Of a stretch of DNA of 64,000 nt, positions 1 to 8,649 are shown one piece after another (position 1 is the stretch's first letter; the number at the start of each line of letters is the position of its first letter). The position numbers and the translations under genes are program-made. The notes beneath the pieces were generated by a model, which ran no database searches, was not told the origin of the DNA, and was given only the letters and a program-made list of their open reading frames with translations. Source of the DNA: Bradyrhizobium erythrophlei (GTDB taxonomy: Bacteria; Pseudomonadota; Alphaproteobacteria; Rhizobiales; Xanthobacteraceae); NCBI RefSeq assembly GCF_900129425.1, contig NZ_LT670817.1, forward strand, positions 5,580,001 to 5,644,000, given 5' to 3'.

Positions 1-2612
1 TTGCGCTTCTGCCGCAGCGCAATCTCGAACAATTTGGCTTCGGCGGCCGCGGCACGGTCGGAGGAATCGACGGCAATCCTGTAGTCGTCGAGCGCGTCCT
101 TCTCGTGTCCGAGCCCTTCCGCCAGCCGGCCGCGCAACAGCGAGATCGCCGGTTCCTGCTCGGGCGGGACACCGATAACATCCAGATCGCTGCTGCGTTT
201 CGCGGCGCCGGAATAGTCCCTGACCTCGAGCGCGGCATGCATCGCGTCCGTGATCACGATGCGCTGCAGTTCGATCGGCAGCGAGGTGATGGCGAATTCG
301 ACGTTCTTGAATTTCTCGCGCGCCTCCGGCCACTTGCGCTGGCGCGCGTAGGCCAGCGCCTTCCACAATTGCGAATCGTAGTTGTTGCCGATCAAGGGAT
401 TGGCGAGATCCTTCAACCCCTGGTCGGGGCGGCCGATCAGGATGCTGGCGACCGAATGAACCATCAGCGCGGCGGGATCCTCAAGACCCGGCTTGGAGCT
501 GGCGAGCACGAGTTCGGCAACCCCCTTGGCTTCCGGATACATCCCGCGCGACATATAGAAGCGCGCAAGATCGAGTCTGGCCTGCGTGCGCTGGTCGGGC
601 TCGAGCGCCCCGGCGGCCGCGACAAGCGCGTCCTCCCGCGCAATGAAGCTGCCTTGCTGGTTCTTGTGCCACTCGGGAAGGTCGAAAACCGGCCGGATCA
701 TGGCCGGCGCGCGCTCTGCCGTGACGTCGGCCGCCGACAGCGTCAGGCCGCCGGGCCGGCCGAGTATGACCTTGTCGGCCGCGACCTCGGCGGTGACATC
801 ATCGGAGTTCGGATGCACCGCGACGCCGTGGACCGATTCGAGCAGCGAGAACTCGACAAAATCCTGCCGCTTGAGGAAGCCGCGGATCGGCGCCGGCGCC
901 GTGACCACCAGCAGCGTATCGCCGGCGTCCGGGTCGACGAGCCGATGCAGCAGGCCGGGCCGGGACAGCGGCACGGTGACGTTGGCAAGCGTGGGATCGG
1001 CGATGTTTCGCACCGCTATCAGCGGCTGCGGCGACTGCATCGTATCGGCAAAGGTGACCGTCCAGTGGGCGCCGCCCGGATCGTCGCTGGTCAGCGAAGG
1101 CATTTGCGGGCGGGTGAGCCTGATCCGGATCGCCTGCCCCTTGTCCAGCGGCAACCGGCTGACATCGGCGATGACGGCGCCGCCCTTGCTGCGGATCGGA
1201 TCGATATCGATCGGCTTGGTGGAATCGAACACCAGCCACACCGTATCGGCGCGGCGAAACAGGGCCGCCGGCGTGGCGGCGGCAAAGGAAAACATCATGC
1301 GGAAGCCGTCGCTGTCGCGCGTGGCTTCGACGGTTGCGCCGCTGTCGGCGGGCTTGATTTCAGGAGCCGGCTCGGACACCGCGGCGGCCATTTTTTTCGG
1401 CATCTCCGCCGGGGCAGCCGGAATCTCCGCCGCAGGCGCCGGCGGCTCCTGCAGTGCGCGCGCGGGCTTCGGCGTTTCCGGCGCGGGCGCAGGGCTTGCG
1501 GCCTGTTCGGGTTTGATCTCGGCGCCGGCCTCTTTCGCTGAGGTCTCCGGCGTCGGCGGCACGATCTCGCTGGATTGCCGTGATGCCGGAGGCTCGGCGG
1601 CGGGCTTCTCTGACGCTGCCGGTGCCGCAGCAACCGGCGCGACTGCAGCAGGCGCGGCGGCCACTCGGGCGGACGGCACCGGGGCGGCTGGCGCAGGAGC
1701 GGCTGGCGCAGGAGCGTGTGAGGCGTCCGATACCAGCGGCGATGCCGGCGGCTTTTCAGATGGCTGGAAGGCGACGTCGACGATGTAGTTCTTGTCCTCG
1801 CGGAACGGGTGGACGTCGACATCGCCGATCAAGGCTACTTCCACGGTCGAGGAGTCGCCATCGATCCTCTGATCGATCGAGGCCACGTTCGATGGCGCCG
1901 CCACCTTGGCGTCCGCGAGATCGAAGTTGAGCGGCGCGCTGAACAAAAGCGAGAGCTTGCGCTCGTTGAGCACCGAGGAGACGCCGACCCCGTCAGGCGT
2001 TTCAAACACGAAGCGGACGAAGGTCGGCTGCACCAGGGCGCGGACCCGGATCGGCGCACGCTTCTTCGCATCCGCCGTCGCGTGCTGCAGGCGCAAGGCG
2101 CGCTCCGCCGCCCGCGCGCGGTCGGAAAGTTCGCGCACGACCTCGGGAGGAAGGCCGGGAGGTTGACCGGTCCATGTATCGGGCAACAGATCGACGAACA
2201 CGCGTTCGCCGGCGGTCATGGTGTTGACGGTCACCTTGCGCGCCAGCGACAGCCGGATCGCCGAACCGTCGGGATCGCGCCGCGCCGCGCCGACATAGTC
2301 GGGCACCGCGTCGGACAGCCGGTCGATCGGAATATCCACCGGGCGTTTGAACCGGATCACCAGGATCGAGCCCGCGGTAGTCACTTCGGAGTCGACATCC
2401 TCGGCGAGTTTCAGCACCAGCCGCGCGTAGCCGCCGGCCGCGGAAAACGTCGCCTCGCCCTTGACCGCCTCGGTCTGGCAGATGCCGGGAGTTGTCAAAC
2501 CGACCAGGACCAGCCCGGCCAGCAACGTCGACGCTCCGCCAAGACAACGCCGGACGGTGCGCGCGCAGGCGCGGGCTTGCGACCAAAATCCAGCGGCAGC
2601 CGTTCGCGCCAT
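1..2612 (-). CDS. TPR-containing exported protein of the flagellar locus (3' part missing)
   Basis: Partial: 870 codons lie in the window and the frame is still open at the left edge. From ATG 2612 there is a basic N-terminus, a hydrophobic stretch near residues 28-42 (LLAGLVLVGL) that looks like a signal peptide or anchor, a beta-rich region to about 285, an Ala/Pro-rich linker (about 286-429), a second beta-rich region, and from about 640 alanine-rich helical text of TPR type (ALDDYRIAVDSSDRAAAAEA near 840). It follows motE on the same strand after a 110-bp gap, so it is probably the last known member of the fliL-fliM-DUF6468-motE run. Large TPR proteins are commonly found here in Bradyrhizobium. 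The function is not established; a periplasmic motor-associated role is inferred from position. No in-frame ATG lies upstream of 2612 before a stop near 2690. Confidence 0.75.
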   Translation of the reverse strand, partial: MARTAAAGFWSQARACARTVRRCLGGASTLLAGLVLVGLTTPGICQTEAVKGEATFSAAGGYARLVLKLAEDVDSEVTTAGSILVIRFKRPVDIPIDRLSDAVPDYVGAARRDPDGSAIRLSLARKVTVNTMTAGERVFVDLLPDTWTGQPPGLPPEVVRELSDRARAAERALRLQHATADAKKRAPIRVRALVQPTFVRFVFETPDGVGVSSVLNERKLSLLFSAPLNFDLADAKVAAPSNVASIDQRIDGDSSTVEVALIGDVDVHPFREDKNYIVDVAFQPSEKPPASPLVSDASHAPAPAAPAPAAPVPSARVAAAPAAVAPVAAAPAASEKPAAEPPASRQSSEIVPPTPETSAKEAGAEIKPEQAASPAPAPETPKPARALQEPPAPAAEIPAAPAEMPKKMAAAVSEPAPEIKPADSGATVEATRDSDGFRMMFSFAAATPAALFRRADTVWLVFDSTKPIDIDPIRSKGGAVIADVSRLPLDKGQAIRIRLTRPQMPSLTSDDPGGAHWTVTFADTMQSPQPLIAVRNIADPTLANVTVPLSRPGLLHRLVDPDAGDTLLVVTAPAPIRGFLKRQDFVEFSLLESVHGVAVHPNSDDVTAEVAADKVILGRPGGLTLSAADVTAERAPAMIRPVFDLPEWHKNQQGSFIAREDALVAAAGALEPDQRTQARLDLARFYMSRGMYPEAKGVAELVLASSKPGLEDPAALMVHSVASILIGRPDQGLKDLANPLIGNNYDSQLWKALAYARQRKWPEAREKFKNVEFAITSLPIELQRIVITDAMHAALEVRDYSGAAKRSSDLDVIGVPPEQEPAISLLRGRLAEGLGHEKDALDDYRIAVDSSDRAAAAEAKLFEIALRQKR

Positions 2613-2722
2613 TCCAAACCAGTCTTTCAGTTCAACGATCCGCTCTCCGGCGTGGCGCCTTCGCGCGTCCTGACGCCTTCGAATCTAGAATTGGCGATTT
2701 AAGGACCTATTAAATATTCCCG

Positions 2723-3493
2723 TTAATTGGGCTTTTGCGGCAGCACCTTGCCGTCGATTTTGGGAAGGTCGGAGGCGGAGGCGGATTGATCCGACCCGGC
2801 CCGCCGGGCCAATTCGACGGTCAGCCGCTCGGCCGCGTCCGTCGACATCAGGCCGAGGATATCGGACATCTTCCGCGGCGCGATCTGCGAGGCGATTTCG
2901 AACAGCACGGGCATCTCGAGCCGGTCGAACACCTTGGCGGCGTCCTTCGGCTTCATGCTCTCATACATGGTGACGATGCCCTTGAAGCGTGCGGCATCGG
3001 TTTCGGTTTTCTGTTCGGTCGCCGCCGATATCCGCGCTTCCACGGCCTTCAGCTCCTCGACGCGCGATTCGACTCGCTTTTCGGCGGCCTTGAGCAGGCT
3101 TTCGCGAATATCGACCTCGCGCGCACGCGCTTCGATTTCCTGCCGCCGCGCCTGCAGCCGCTCGAGGACGGCGCGCTCGGACGGCGACACCTGCTGGCCC
3201 TGCTCGGGATAGATCACGGTGCCGTCGGTTTTGGCGACTTCCGGCGTGGCCACGGCGGGCTTGGCGGCTTCCTCCTTGGGCTTGTCGACCGAGCCGGTGA
3301 TGTCGGCGGGATCGGGTTTGTTTCCCCCCGGAAAGTTGAAGGTCTCCTGCGCCCAGGATTGCTTGGTCGATTGCGGCTGGTAGTCGAACACGTAGCCGCC
3401 GTCGATCACGAGGCCGGCGATCTTGAGCACGGCGAGGCCGGCGACCGCGATCACGACCACCGGAATCACGCGAATGTCACGGAGAGATTTCAT
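2723..3493 (-). CDS. motE: MotE-like flagellar motor protein (MgtE N-terminal-type domain)
   Basis: 256 residues. One N-terminal membrane segment (about residues 9-29, VIPVVVIAVAGLAVLKIAGL) is followed by a Lys/Pro/Ala-rich stretch, a charged coiled coil (about 105-165, with SERAVLERLQARRQEIEARA), and a C-terminal domain with MYESMKPKDAAKVFDRLEMP and QIAPRKMSDILGLM, typical of the MgtE-N fold in MotE proteins. In Sinorhizobium, MotE is a periplasmic chaperone for the motor protein MotC; applying that here is inference. Its ATG overlaps the stop of the DUF6468 gene by 4 bases, implying translational coupling with the fliM operon. The membrane anchor and periplasmic orientation fit the family. 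Confidence 0.85.
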   Translation of the reverse strand: MKSLRDIRVIPVVVIAVAGLAVLKIAGLVIDGGYVFDYQPQSTKQSWAQETFNFPGGNKPDPADITGSVDKPKEEAAKPAVATPEVAKTDGTVIYPEQGQQVSPSERAVLERLQARRQEIEARAREVDIRESLLKAAEKRVESRVEELKAVEARISAATEQKTETDAARFKGIVTMYESMKPKDAAKVFDRLEMPVLFEIASQIAPRKMSDILGLMSTDAAERLTVELARRAGSDQSASASDLPKIDGKVLPQKPN

Positions 3494-3927
3494 GCGGCGA
3501 GGCCATCGGACCTTTTGCGGTCGGAAAACGCCTGGGCCGCCGCGGCAACCGCCTTGGCCGCCGACACAGCGGGAGCCGCGGGTTCCGGTGCGGACGCCGG
3601 TCTTGCCGCGATCGCGATTCTGGTCAGCCGCCGAACGACATTGTCGCCTTCCGCGAGCTGGTTCTTCAGCTGCTGCGACATCTGCGCCGCCGAGGTGAGC
3701 TGGTTGCCCAGATTCTCGTTGACGTCGCGAACGGTGTGTTTGAGCCCGCCGATGGCGCGCTCGGCGATTTCGGTTGCCGTGATCAGTTCCCCGATCGTCG
3801 CCTTCAGCGAATGCTCATCCGCCTTCAGGCGCTTCAGCCGGCTGTTCAACAGCATGCAGTAGCCGATGGTGAGCATCAGCAATACCGCCACCAGACTCTC
3901 GATTGCAATTCCCAGTGAATGACTCAT
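3490..3927 (-). CDS. DUF6468-type membrane-anchored flagellar locus protein
   Basis: 145 residues. A single transmembrane helix (about residues 8-27, IESLVAVLLMLTIGYCMLL) leads into a basic turn (NSRLKRLKADE) and a long amphipathic helix (about 35-105), then an Ala/Pro-rich tail. This is the layout of the small DUF6468 proteins found between fliM and motE in alphaproteobacterial flagellar operons. No catalytic motif is visible. Both ends overlap neighbours by 4 bases (fliM upstream, motE downstream), so it is translated as part of the same unit. A structural or motor-assembly role is plausible from position only. Confidence 0.8.
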   Translation of the reverse strand: MSHSLGIAIESLVAVLLMLTIGYCMLLNSRLKRLKADEHSLKATIGELITATEIAERAIGGLKHTVRDVNENLGNQLTSAAQMSQQLKNQLAEGDNVVRRLTRIAIAARPASAPEPAAPAVSAAKAVAAAAQAFSDRKRSDGLAA

Positions 3928-5123
3928 TGTGCCTCCATCAACTTGGTTTGCTCATCGGCCTTTTCGAACATCGCGAAGGTGGTATTCGGCTTGCGCAGTT
4001 GCTTGGTGACGCGAATGGCGACGCGGTCGCCGACCCGGCCCATCCGCCCCTCGGTCAGGGTCACGCTGCCGCAGCGCACCGCCACCAGCGCGTCGGCGCG
4101 CATTTCCAGCGGTAAGGTATCGCCGACCTTCAGCTTCATCAGCTGCTTGAGCGGAATTTCGGCCTCATAGAGCACGGCATCGACCGAAATCTCGGCCTGC
4201 GCGACCTCGGTCGCGAAATGGCCCTCCCAGATCGGATCGCGGCCGAATTTCTCGCCCATGAACATCTGCAGCAGCACGCTGCGGATCGGCTCGATGGTGG
4301 CATAGGGCAGCAGCAATTCGATGTTGCCGCCGCGGTCTTCCATGTCGATGCGCAGCCGCACCAGAATGGCGGCGTTGGCGGGCCGGCTGATCGCGGCAAA
4401 GCGCGGATTGGTTTCCAGCCGGTCGATGCTGAAGGTGACCGGCGACAGCGGCCTGAAGGCCTGCTCGGCATCGGTCAGCACGACTTCTACCAGCCGCTTC
4501 ACCAGATTGGTTTCGATGGTGGTATAGGGCCGGCCCTCGATGCGCAGCGAAGTCTGGCCGCGGCGGCCGCCGAGGAGAACGTCGATCATCGAATAGATCA
4601 GGCTGGAATCCACCGTCGCCAGGCCGAAATTGTCCCATTCCTCGGCCTTGAACACGCTGAGCACCGCCGGCAGCGGAATCGAATTCATGTAGTCGCCGAA
4701 CCGCACCGAGGTGATGCGATCAAGCGACACTTCGACATTGTCGGAGGTGAAATTGCGCAAGCTGGTGGTCATCAGCCGCACCAGCCGGTCGAATACGATT
4801 TCGAGCATCGGCAGACGCTCGTAGGACACCATCGCCGAATCGATAATGGCGCGGATGCCGGAATTGTCGTCGAGGTTGACGTCGCCGACGTTGAAGCCGA
4901 GCAGATTGTCGATTTCTTCCTGCGACAGTACCCGCTCGCCGCTGTTCTTGCCGCCGAAGTCGCGGCTGCCGTCTTCGACCATGGCGGCCCATTGCAGCGC
5001 CATGGTGCCGGAGAGTTCATTGGCCGCGGCCGACGCCGCCGCCTCTACCGGATCCTCGGAATCCAGCGACGCTTCCCATTGCGCTGCGATGGCATCCTGG
5101 TCGACTGGATCGTTGCCCGCCAT
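3924..5123 (-). CDS. fliM: Flagellar motor switch protein FliM
   Basis: 399 residues. FliM forms the middle of the cytoplasmic C-ring and binds phosphorylated CheY-type regulators. The CheY-binding peptide is recognisable as VLSQEEIDNLL at residues 65-75. It is followed by the FliM middle domain (RLPMLEIVFDRLVRLMTTSL, about 125-145; SVRFGDYMNSIPLPAVLSVF) and a SpoA-like C-terminal domain (LKVGDTLPLEM). The protein is longer than the roughly 330 residues of enteric FliM because about 60 residues precede the CheY motif. That leader contains DQDAIAAQWEASL, which resembles the start of FliN. Start ATG 5123 lies 18 bp after the fliL stop. An internal ATG at residue 41 would still keep the CheY motif, so the exact start is not certain. 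Confidence 0.95.
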   Translation of the reverse strand: MAGNDPVDQDAIAAQWEASLDSEDPVEAAASAAANELSGTMALQWAAMVEDGSRDFGGKNSGERVLSQEEIDNLLGFNVGDVNLDDNSGIRAIIDSAMVSYERLPMLEIVFDRLVRLMTTSLRNFTSDNVEVSLDRITSVRFGDYMNSIPLPAVLSVFKAEEWDNFGLATVDSSLIYSMIDVLLGGRRGQTSLRIEGRPYTTIETNLVKRLVEVVLTDAEQAFRPLSPVTFSIDRLETNPRFAAISRPANAAILVRLRIDMEDRGGNIELLLPYATIEPIRSVLLQMFMGEKFGRDPIWEGHFATEVAQAEISVDAVLYEAEIPLKQLMKLKVGDTLPLEMRADALVAVRCGSVTLTEGRMGRVGDRVAIRVTKQLRKPNTTFAMFEKADEQTKLMEAQ

Positions 5124-5141
5124 GATTTCAGACCTATTTCG

Positions 5142-5633
5142 TCACTGAACGACGATTTCCTTGAACAGCACGGCGTTGACCTGGATTGGCGCGATCACCG
5201 CATTGACCCGCCGGGTCAGCTCTTCCTTCAGGCGAAACAGGCCGACCGAACCGTTGAGATCGGTCGGCCGCAGTTCGCGCAGATAGGTTTGAAAAATATC
5301 GGTGACGCGCGGCATCGACGGCTTGATCGCCTCGGCCTGCTTCTCTTCCTTGACCTCGAGCACGACCTTGACCTTGAGATACTGCACGCGCTCGCCGGGG
5401 CCGCCGATCAGGTTGATCAGCATGTCCGGCACCTCGACGAAGGACGGCGGTTTCGCCACCGGCGCCTCCGCGTGCACTTCCTCGCCGTGATGCCGGAAGA
5501 AAAAGAACCAGGTCGCGCCGCCGCCGCCGATCAACAGCACGGCCACCACGGCGATTATCAGCTTGAGTTTGCTCTTGGGCCCGGCGCCTTCAGGGGTTTC
5601 CCCCGCGCTGCCTTCTGCCTCGTTGTCTGCCAT
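5142..5633 (-). CDS. fliL: Flagellar basal body-associated protein FliL
   Basis: 163 residues. FliL is an inner-membrane protein around the MS-ring and stators that supports motor torque. A short charged, Gly-rich cytoplasmic N-terminus is followed by one membrane helix (about residues 24-45, LIIAVVAVLLIGGGGATWFF) and a periplasmic FliL domain with PSFVEVPDMLINLIGG and the conserved C-terminal Val/Ile-rich end (NAVLFKEIVVQ). It is the first gene of the leftward run fliL-fliM-DUF6468-motE and lies divergent from flgF across 362 bp. I found no clear sigma-54 site on its side of that gap. Confidence 0.95.
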   Translation of the reverse strand: MADNEAEGSAGETPEGAGPKSKLKLIIAVVAVLLIGGGGATWFFFFRHHGEEVHAEAPVAKPPSFVEVPDMLINLIGGPGERVQYLKVKVVLEVKEEKQAEAIKPSMPRVTDIFQTYLRELRPTDLNGSVGLFRLKEELTRRVNAVIAPIQVNAVLFKEIVVQ

Positions 5634-5995
5634 CGCCCCGATCCGGTTTGGGAATCAACCCGACACGCTCAGCAGGCCATGACGCGATACAAATGCCGCC
5701 AGCGCACATGCGCTCTCTCGCCGTGACGCTAAGGTAACAATGGTTAATGGAACCTTTCTATTGGCTCGCAACTAGGAAAAAGTTGCCGGGCAAACATGGT
5801 CAACAAGACCTTATTGCCGCCCCGGCGACACCCCTGCGAAACATCTAAGCCGTTATAGAATCGGCATTTTTCGAGTTGGCACGGCTTTCGCTCAGGGTCT
5901 TGCTGAACCGCGGCTTGGGAGAGCCAGGCGGTTCGCACGATCCGCAACACGGCCTGGGAGGGCCTGGCGCGGATCATTTGAGGGGAGAACCACCG
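5634..5995. promoter_or_regulatory. Divergent fliL / flgF control region
   Basis: 362 bp without a supported gene between two divergent flagellar operons. The flgF side holds a strong sigma-54-type element (listed separately). A purine-rich ribosome binding site (GAGGGGAG) lies just before the flgF ATG at 5996. An open frame continues about 40 codons upstream of that ATG, but flgF homology begins at MENTLL, so the extension is rejected. The fliL side has A/T-rich sequence around 5735-5760 but no element I can name. Confidence 0.6.
5877..5892 (+). promoter_or_regulatory. Sigma-54 (-24/-12) promoter upstream of flgF
   Basis: TGGCACGGCTTTCGCT matches the RpoN consensus TGGCACG-N4-TTGCW with GG and GC exactly 10 nt apart; only one T in the -12 box differs. 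It lies 103 bp before the flgF ATG. Caulobacter transcribes the equivalent mid-hierarchy flagellar genes from sigma-54 promoters activated by FlbD, so regulation of flgF-flgG-flgA-flgH by RpoN is a reasonable inference. Confidence 0.75.
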
Positions 5996-6757
5996 ATGGA
6001 GAATACGCTTCTCGTCGGACTTTCGCGGCAGACGCTACTGGAACGGCAGCTCGATGTCGTCGCCAACAACATCGCGAACGTCAACACGACCGGTTACAAG
6101 GCCGACAGCTCGCTGTTCGAGGAATTTCTGACATCGGGCGCGCACGAAGACAACTTCGTGGGAGCCGACCGCCGCGTCAGCTATGTCCAGGACCGCGCCA
6201 CCTACCGCGACTTCTCGCAAGGCGCGGCCGATCAAACCAAAAATCCGCTCGACCTCGCGATCGATGGCAGCGGCTTCCTGGTGGTGCAGACGCCCGCCGG
6301 CGAGCGCTACACCCGCGACGGCGGCCTGCAGCTCAACAACCAGGGCCAGCTGGTGACGGTCGCGGGCAATCCGGTGCTCGGCACTAGCGGGCCGATCGTC
6401 TTTCAGCCGACCGACCACGACATCAACGTCGCGCCCGACGGCACCATCACCGTGGTGACGGGCAACAGCACGGTGGATTCGGTCCGCGGCAAGCTCCGGC
6501 TCGTCAGTTTCGCCGACGCGCAGAAGCTCCTGAAGGAGGGCGCCAACCTGTATTCCGCAGGCGAAGGCGCAGCCCAGCCCGACGCCACATCGGTGGTCCA
6601 GCAGGGTTTCATCGAGAAATCCAACGTCAGCGCGGTGTCCGAGATGAGCCGCATGATCGAGGTGACCCGCGCCTACACGCAAATCTCGACCCTGCTGCAG
6701 CAGCAGAGCGATCTGCACAAGACCGCCATCCAGCAACTCGCCGAAGTTCCGGCTTAA
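5996..6757 (+). CDS. flgF: Flagellar basal-body rod protein FlgF
   Basis: 253 residues. FlgF is a proximal rod subunit exported by the flagellar type III system. The N-terminal rod signature is clear (LDVVANNIANVNTTGYK, about residues 19-35), as are the central DGSGFLVVQTP motif and the C-terminal NVSAVSEMSRMIEVTRAY helix shared by axial proteins. The length is normal for FlgF. It is the first gene of flgF-flgG-flgA-flgH, 21 bp before flgG, with GAGGGGAG as ribosome binding site. A sigma-54 element lies about 100 bp upstream. Confidence 0.96.
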   Translation: MENTLLVGLSRQTLLERQLDVVANNIANVNTTGYKADSSLFEEFLTSGAHEDNFVGADRRVSYVQDRATYRDFSQGAADQTKNPLDLAIDGSGFLVVQTPAGERYTRDGGLQLNNQGQLVTVAGNPVLGTSGPIVFQPTDHDINVAPDGTITVVTGNSTVDSVRGKLRLVSFADAQKLLKEGANLYSAGEGAAQPDATSVVQQGFIEKSNVSAVSEMSRMIEVTRAYTQISTLLQQQSDLHKTAIQQLAEVPA

Positions 6758-6778
6758 CGACCATTCAGGAGACCACCG

Positions 6779-7567
6779 ATGCAAGCACTTCATACCGCTG
6801 CGACCGGAATGGCGGCCCAGGAACTCAGCGTCCAGGTCATCGCTAACAACATCGCGAACTTGCAGACCACCGGCTACAAGAAGCAGACCGCGGCATTTCA
6901 GGATCTGATCTACGAGCATATCCGCCGGGTCGGCGCGCAGTCCTCGGACCAGGGCACCATCCTGCCGGTCGGCATCGATATCGGCGGCGGCGTCAAGACC
7001 GTCGGCACGCCGCGTTCGATGACGCAAGGCACGCTCTCGCAAACCGGCAACGACCTCGATCTGGCGATCACCGGCGAGGGATTCTTCAAGATCCTGCAGC
7101 CCGACGGCACCTTTCAATACACCCGCGACGGCACCTTCCAGATGGACAACACCGGCCGTATCGTCACCGCCCAGGGCAACCCGGTTCAGCCGACGATCAC
7201 GATACCGCAGAACTCCTCGGGCCTGACGGTCAATGCCCAGGGCCAGGTCTCCGTGACGCAGCCGGGATCGACGACCTCCACGATCATCGGCCAGATCGGC
7301 CTGACACGCTTCATCAACAAGGCCGGCCTGCAGCCGGTCGGCAATAACCAGTTCACCGAAACGCCGTCTTCCGGCGCGCCGCAGGACGGCCTCGCCAACG
7401 CCGACGGCTACGGCACCATCACGGAAGGCAGCCTCGAACAGTCCAACGTCGACGTCGTCTCCGAGATGTCCAACATGATTGCCGCGCAGCGCGCCTATGA
7501 GATGAACTCCAAGGTGGTCAGCGCCGCTGACCAGATGCTGCAAACCACCTCCGCGCTGTTCCGCTGA
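6779..7567 (+). CDS. flgG: Flagellar basal-body rod protein FlgG (distal rod)
   Basis: 262 residues, the standard FlgG length. It forms the distal rod that passes through the P and L rings. Seen are the N-terminal MQALHTAATGMAAQ helix, the LSVQVIANNIANLQTTGYK rod signature, ITGEGFFKILQPDG in the middle, and the C-terminal SNVDVVSEMSNMIAAQRAYE motif. The start at 6779 has AGGAG upstream (CAGGAGACCACCG). It lies between flgF (21 bp) and flgA (9 bp), so it is co-transcribed with them. Confidence 0.97.
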   Translation: MQALHTAATGMAAQELSVQVIANNIANLQTTGYKKQTAAFQDLIYEHIRRVGAQSSDQGTILPVGIDIGGGVKTVGTPRSMTQGTLSQTGNDLDLAITGEGFFKILQPDGTFQYTRDGTFQMDNTGRIVTAQGNPVQPTITIPQNSSGLTVNAQGQVSVTQPGSTTSTIIGQIGLTRFINKAGLQPVGNNQFTETPSSGAPQDGLANADGYGTITEGSLEQSNVDVVSEMSNMIAAQRAYEMNSKVVSAADQMLQTTSALFR

Positions 7568-7576
7568 CGGGAGCTG

Positions 7577-8644
7577 ATGATGACGTTGCGTGCAATCCTC
7601 CTCGCCGCTGCCCTGCTCGCGGCCACCGGCGCGGCCGCGTCGGCGCAAGAGAGCGAAGACGTTATCGCAGCACCGGTGCTGCGCGCCAGCGTCACCGTCG
7701 CCGGCGATGTGGTACGGATCGGCGACATCATCGACAACGCGGGCACCGCAGCGCAGATCGCGATCTATCGCGCGCCCGATCTCGGCACCACCGGCTCGAT
7801 CCCGACGGCCCAGGTGCTGACCACGCTGCGGGCGCACCAGGTGATCGGCGTCGACACCCGGGATCTCAAGGAAATTTCGGTAACGCGGCTGGCCCGCACG
7901 CTCGAAAGCAAGGACATCCAGCTTCAGGTCGCCCGCGCGCTGGAACACCGTAACGGCCTCGGCGACGCCGCCAACCTCACGCTGACCTTCGATCGCGACG
8001 TGCAGGACCTCCGGCTGGAGGCGTCGAATACCGGCGCCATGCAGCCGGTCTCGTCCCGGTTCGACCCGCGCAACGGCCGCTTCGATGTCAGCTTCGAGAT
8101 CGGCAACGATGCCGGCACGACGCCGATCAAATTGCGCTTCACCGGCACCGCGGTCGAGACCGTGGAAGCCGCGGTGCTGGCGCGTGACGTCGAACGCAAT
8201 GAAGTCCTGAAATCCTCCGACGTGATCGCCGAGCGGCGTCCGAAGGTGGAGGTCGGCGGCGACGCGGCGATACGCGATCGCGCGGTCGGCATGCAGATGC
8301 GAAAGCAGCTTCGCGCCGGTCAGGCATTGCGGGTCGCCGATCTCGCCAAGCCCGATCTGGTGCAGCGCGACCAGACCGTTACTCTGATCTACCAATCCAC
8401 CGGTCTCTATCTCACCATTCGCGGCAAGGCGCTCGAGGGCGGCACCGAGGGCGACGTGGTCAGCGTCATCAATCTGCAATCGAAGCGCACGGTGTCCGGC
8501 GTCGTGATCGGTCGCGGCCAGGTCTCGATTTCGGTCGCAACGCCCCGCGCCGACGCATCCACCACGCTCGGGTCAGCCTCGCCGGCCGCACCGGTCGCGC
8601 TCGCCGCCGGCAATGATTCACAAGCAGCAGCGAAAGCCGAGTAA
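7577..8644 (+). CDS. flgA: Flagellar P-ring assembly chaperone FlgA
   Basis: 355 residues. FlgA is a periplasmic chaperone that helps FlgI form the P-ring. It has a Sec signal peptide (residues 1-24, ending AAASAQ) and a C-terminal SAF-type domain with LARDVERNEVLKSSDVIAER and GMQMRKQLRAGQALRVADL. The end (SKRTVSGVVIGRGQVSI) is the usual FlgA strand. Two adjacent ATG codons (7577 and 7580) follow GGGAG; the first is used here. It is longer than enteric FlgA (about 220 residues), as in other alphaproteobacteria. It sits between flgG and flgH. Confidence 0.93.
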   Translation: MMTLRAILLAAALLAATGAAASAQESEDVIAAPVLRASVTVAGDVVRIGDIIDNAGTAAQIAIYRAPDLGTTGSIPTAQVLTTLRAHQVIGVDTRDLKEISVTRLARTLESKDIQLQVARALEHRNGLGDAANLTLTFDRDVQDLRLEASNTGAMQPVSSRFDPRNGRFDVSFEIGNDAGTTPIKLRFTGTAVETVEAAVLARDVERNEVLKSSDVIAERRPKVEVGGDAAIRDRAVGMQMRKQLRAGQALRVADLAKPDLVQRDQTVTLIYQSTGLYLTIRGKALEGGTEGDVVSVINLQSKRTVSGVVIGRGQVSISVATPRADASTTLGSASPAAPVALAAGNDSQAAAKAE

Positions 8645-8649
8645 AGTTC

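Noticed and set aside
5876..5995. N-terminal extension of flgF by 40 codons
   Set aside because: Overlaps the sigma-54 promoter and lacks similarity to FlgF; GAGGGGAG precedes the ATG at 5996.
6035..8479. Antisense frame of 814 residues opposite flgF, flgG and flgA
   Set aside because: Shadow of strongly supported flagellar genes; Asp/Arg/Gly/His-rich composition typical of high-GC antisense frames.
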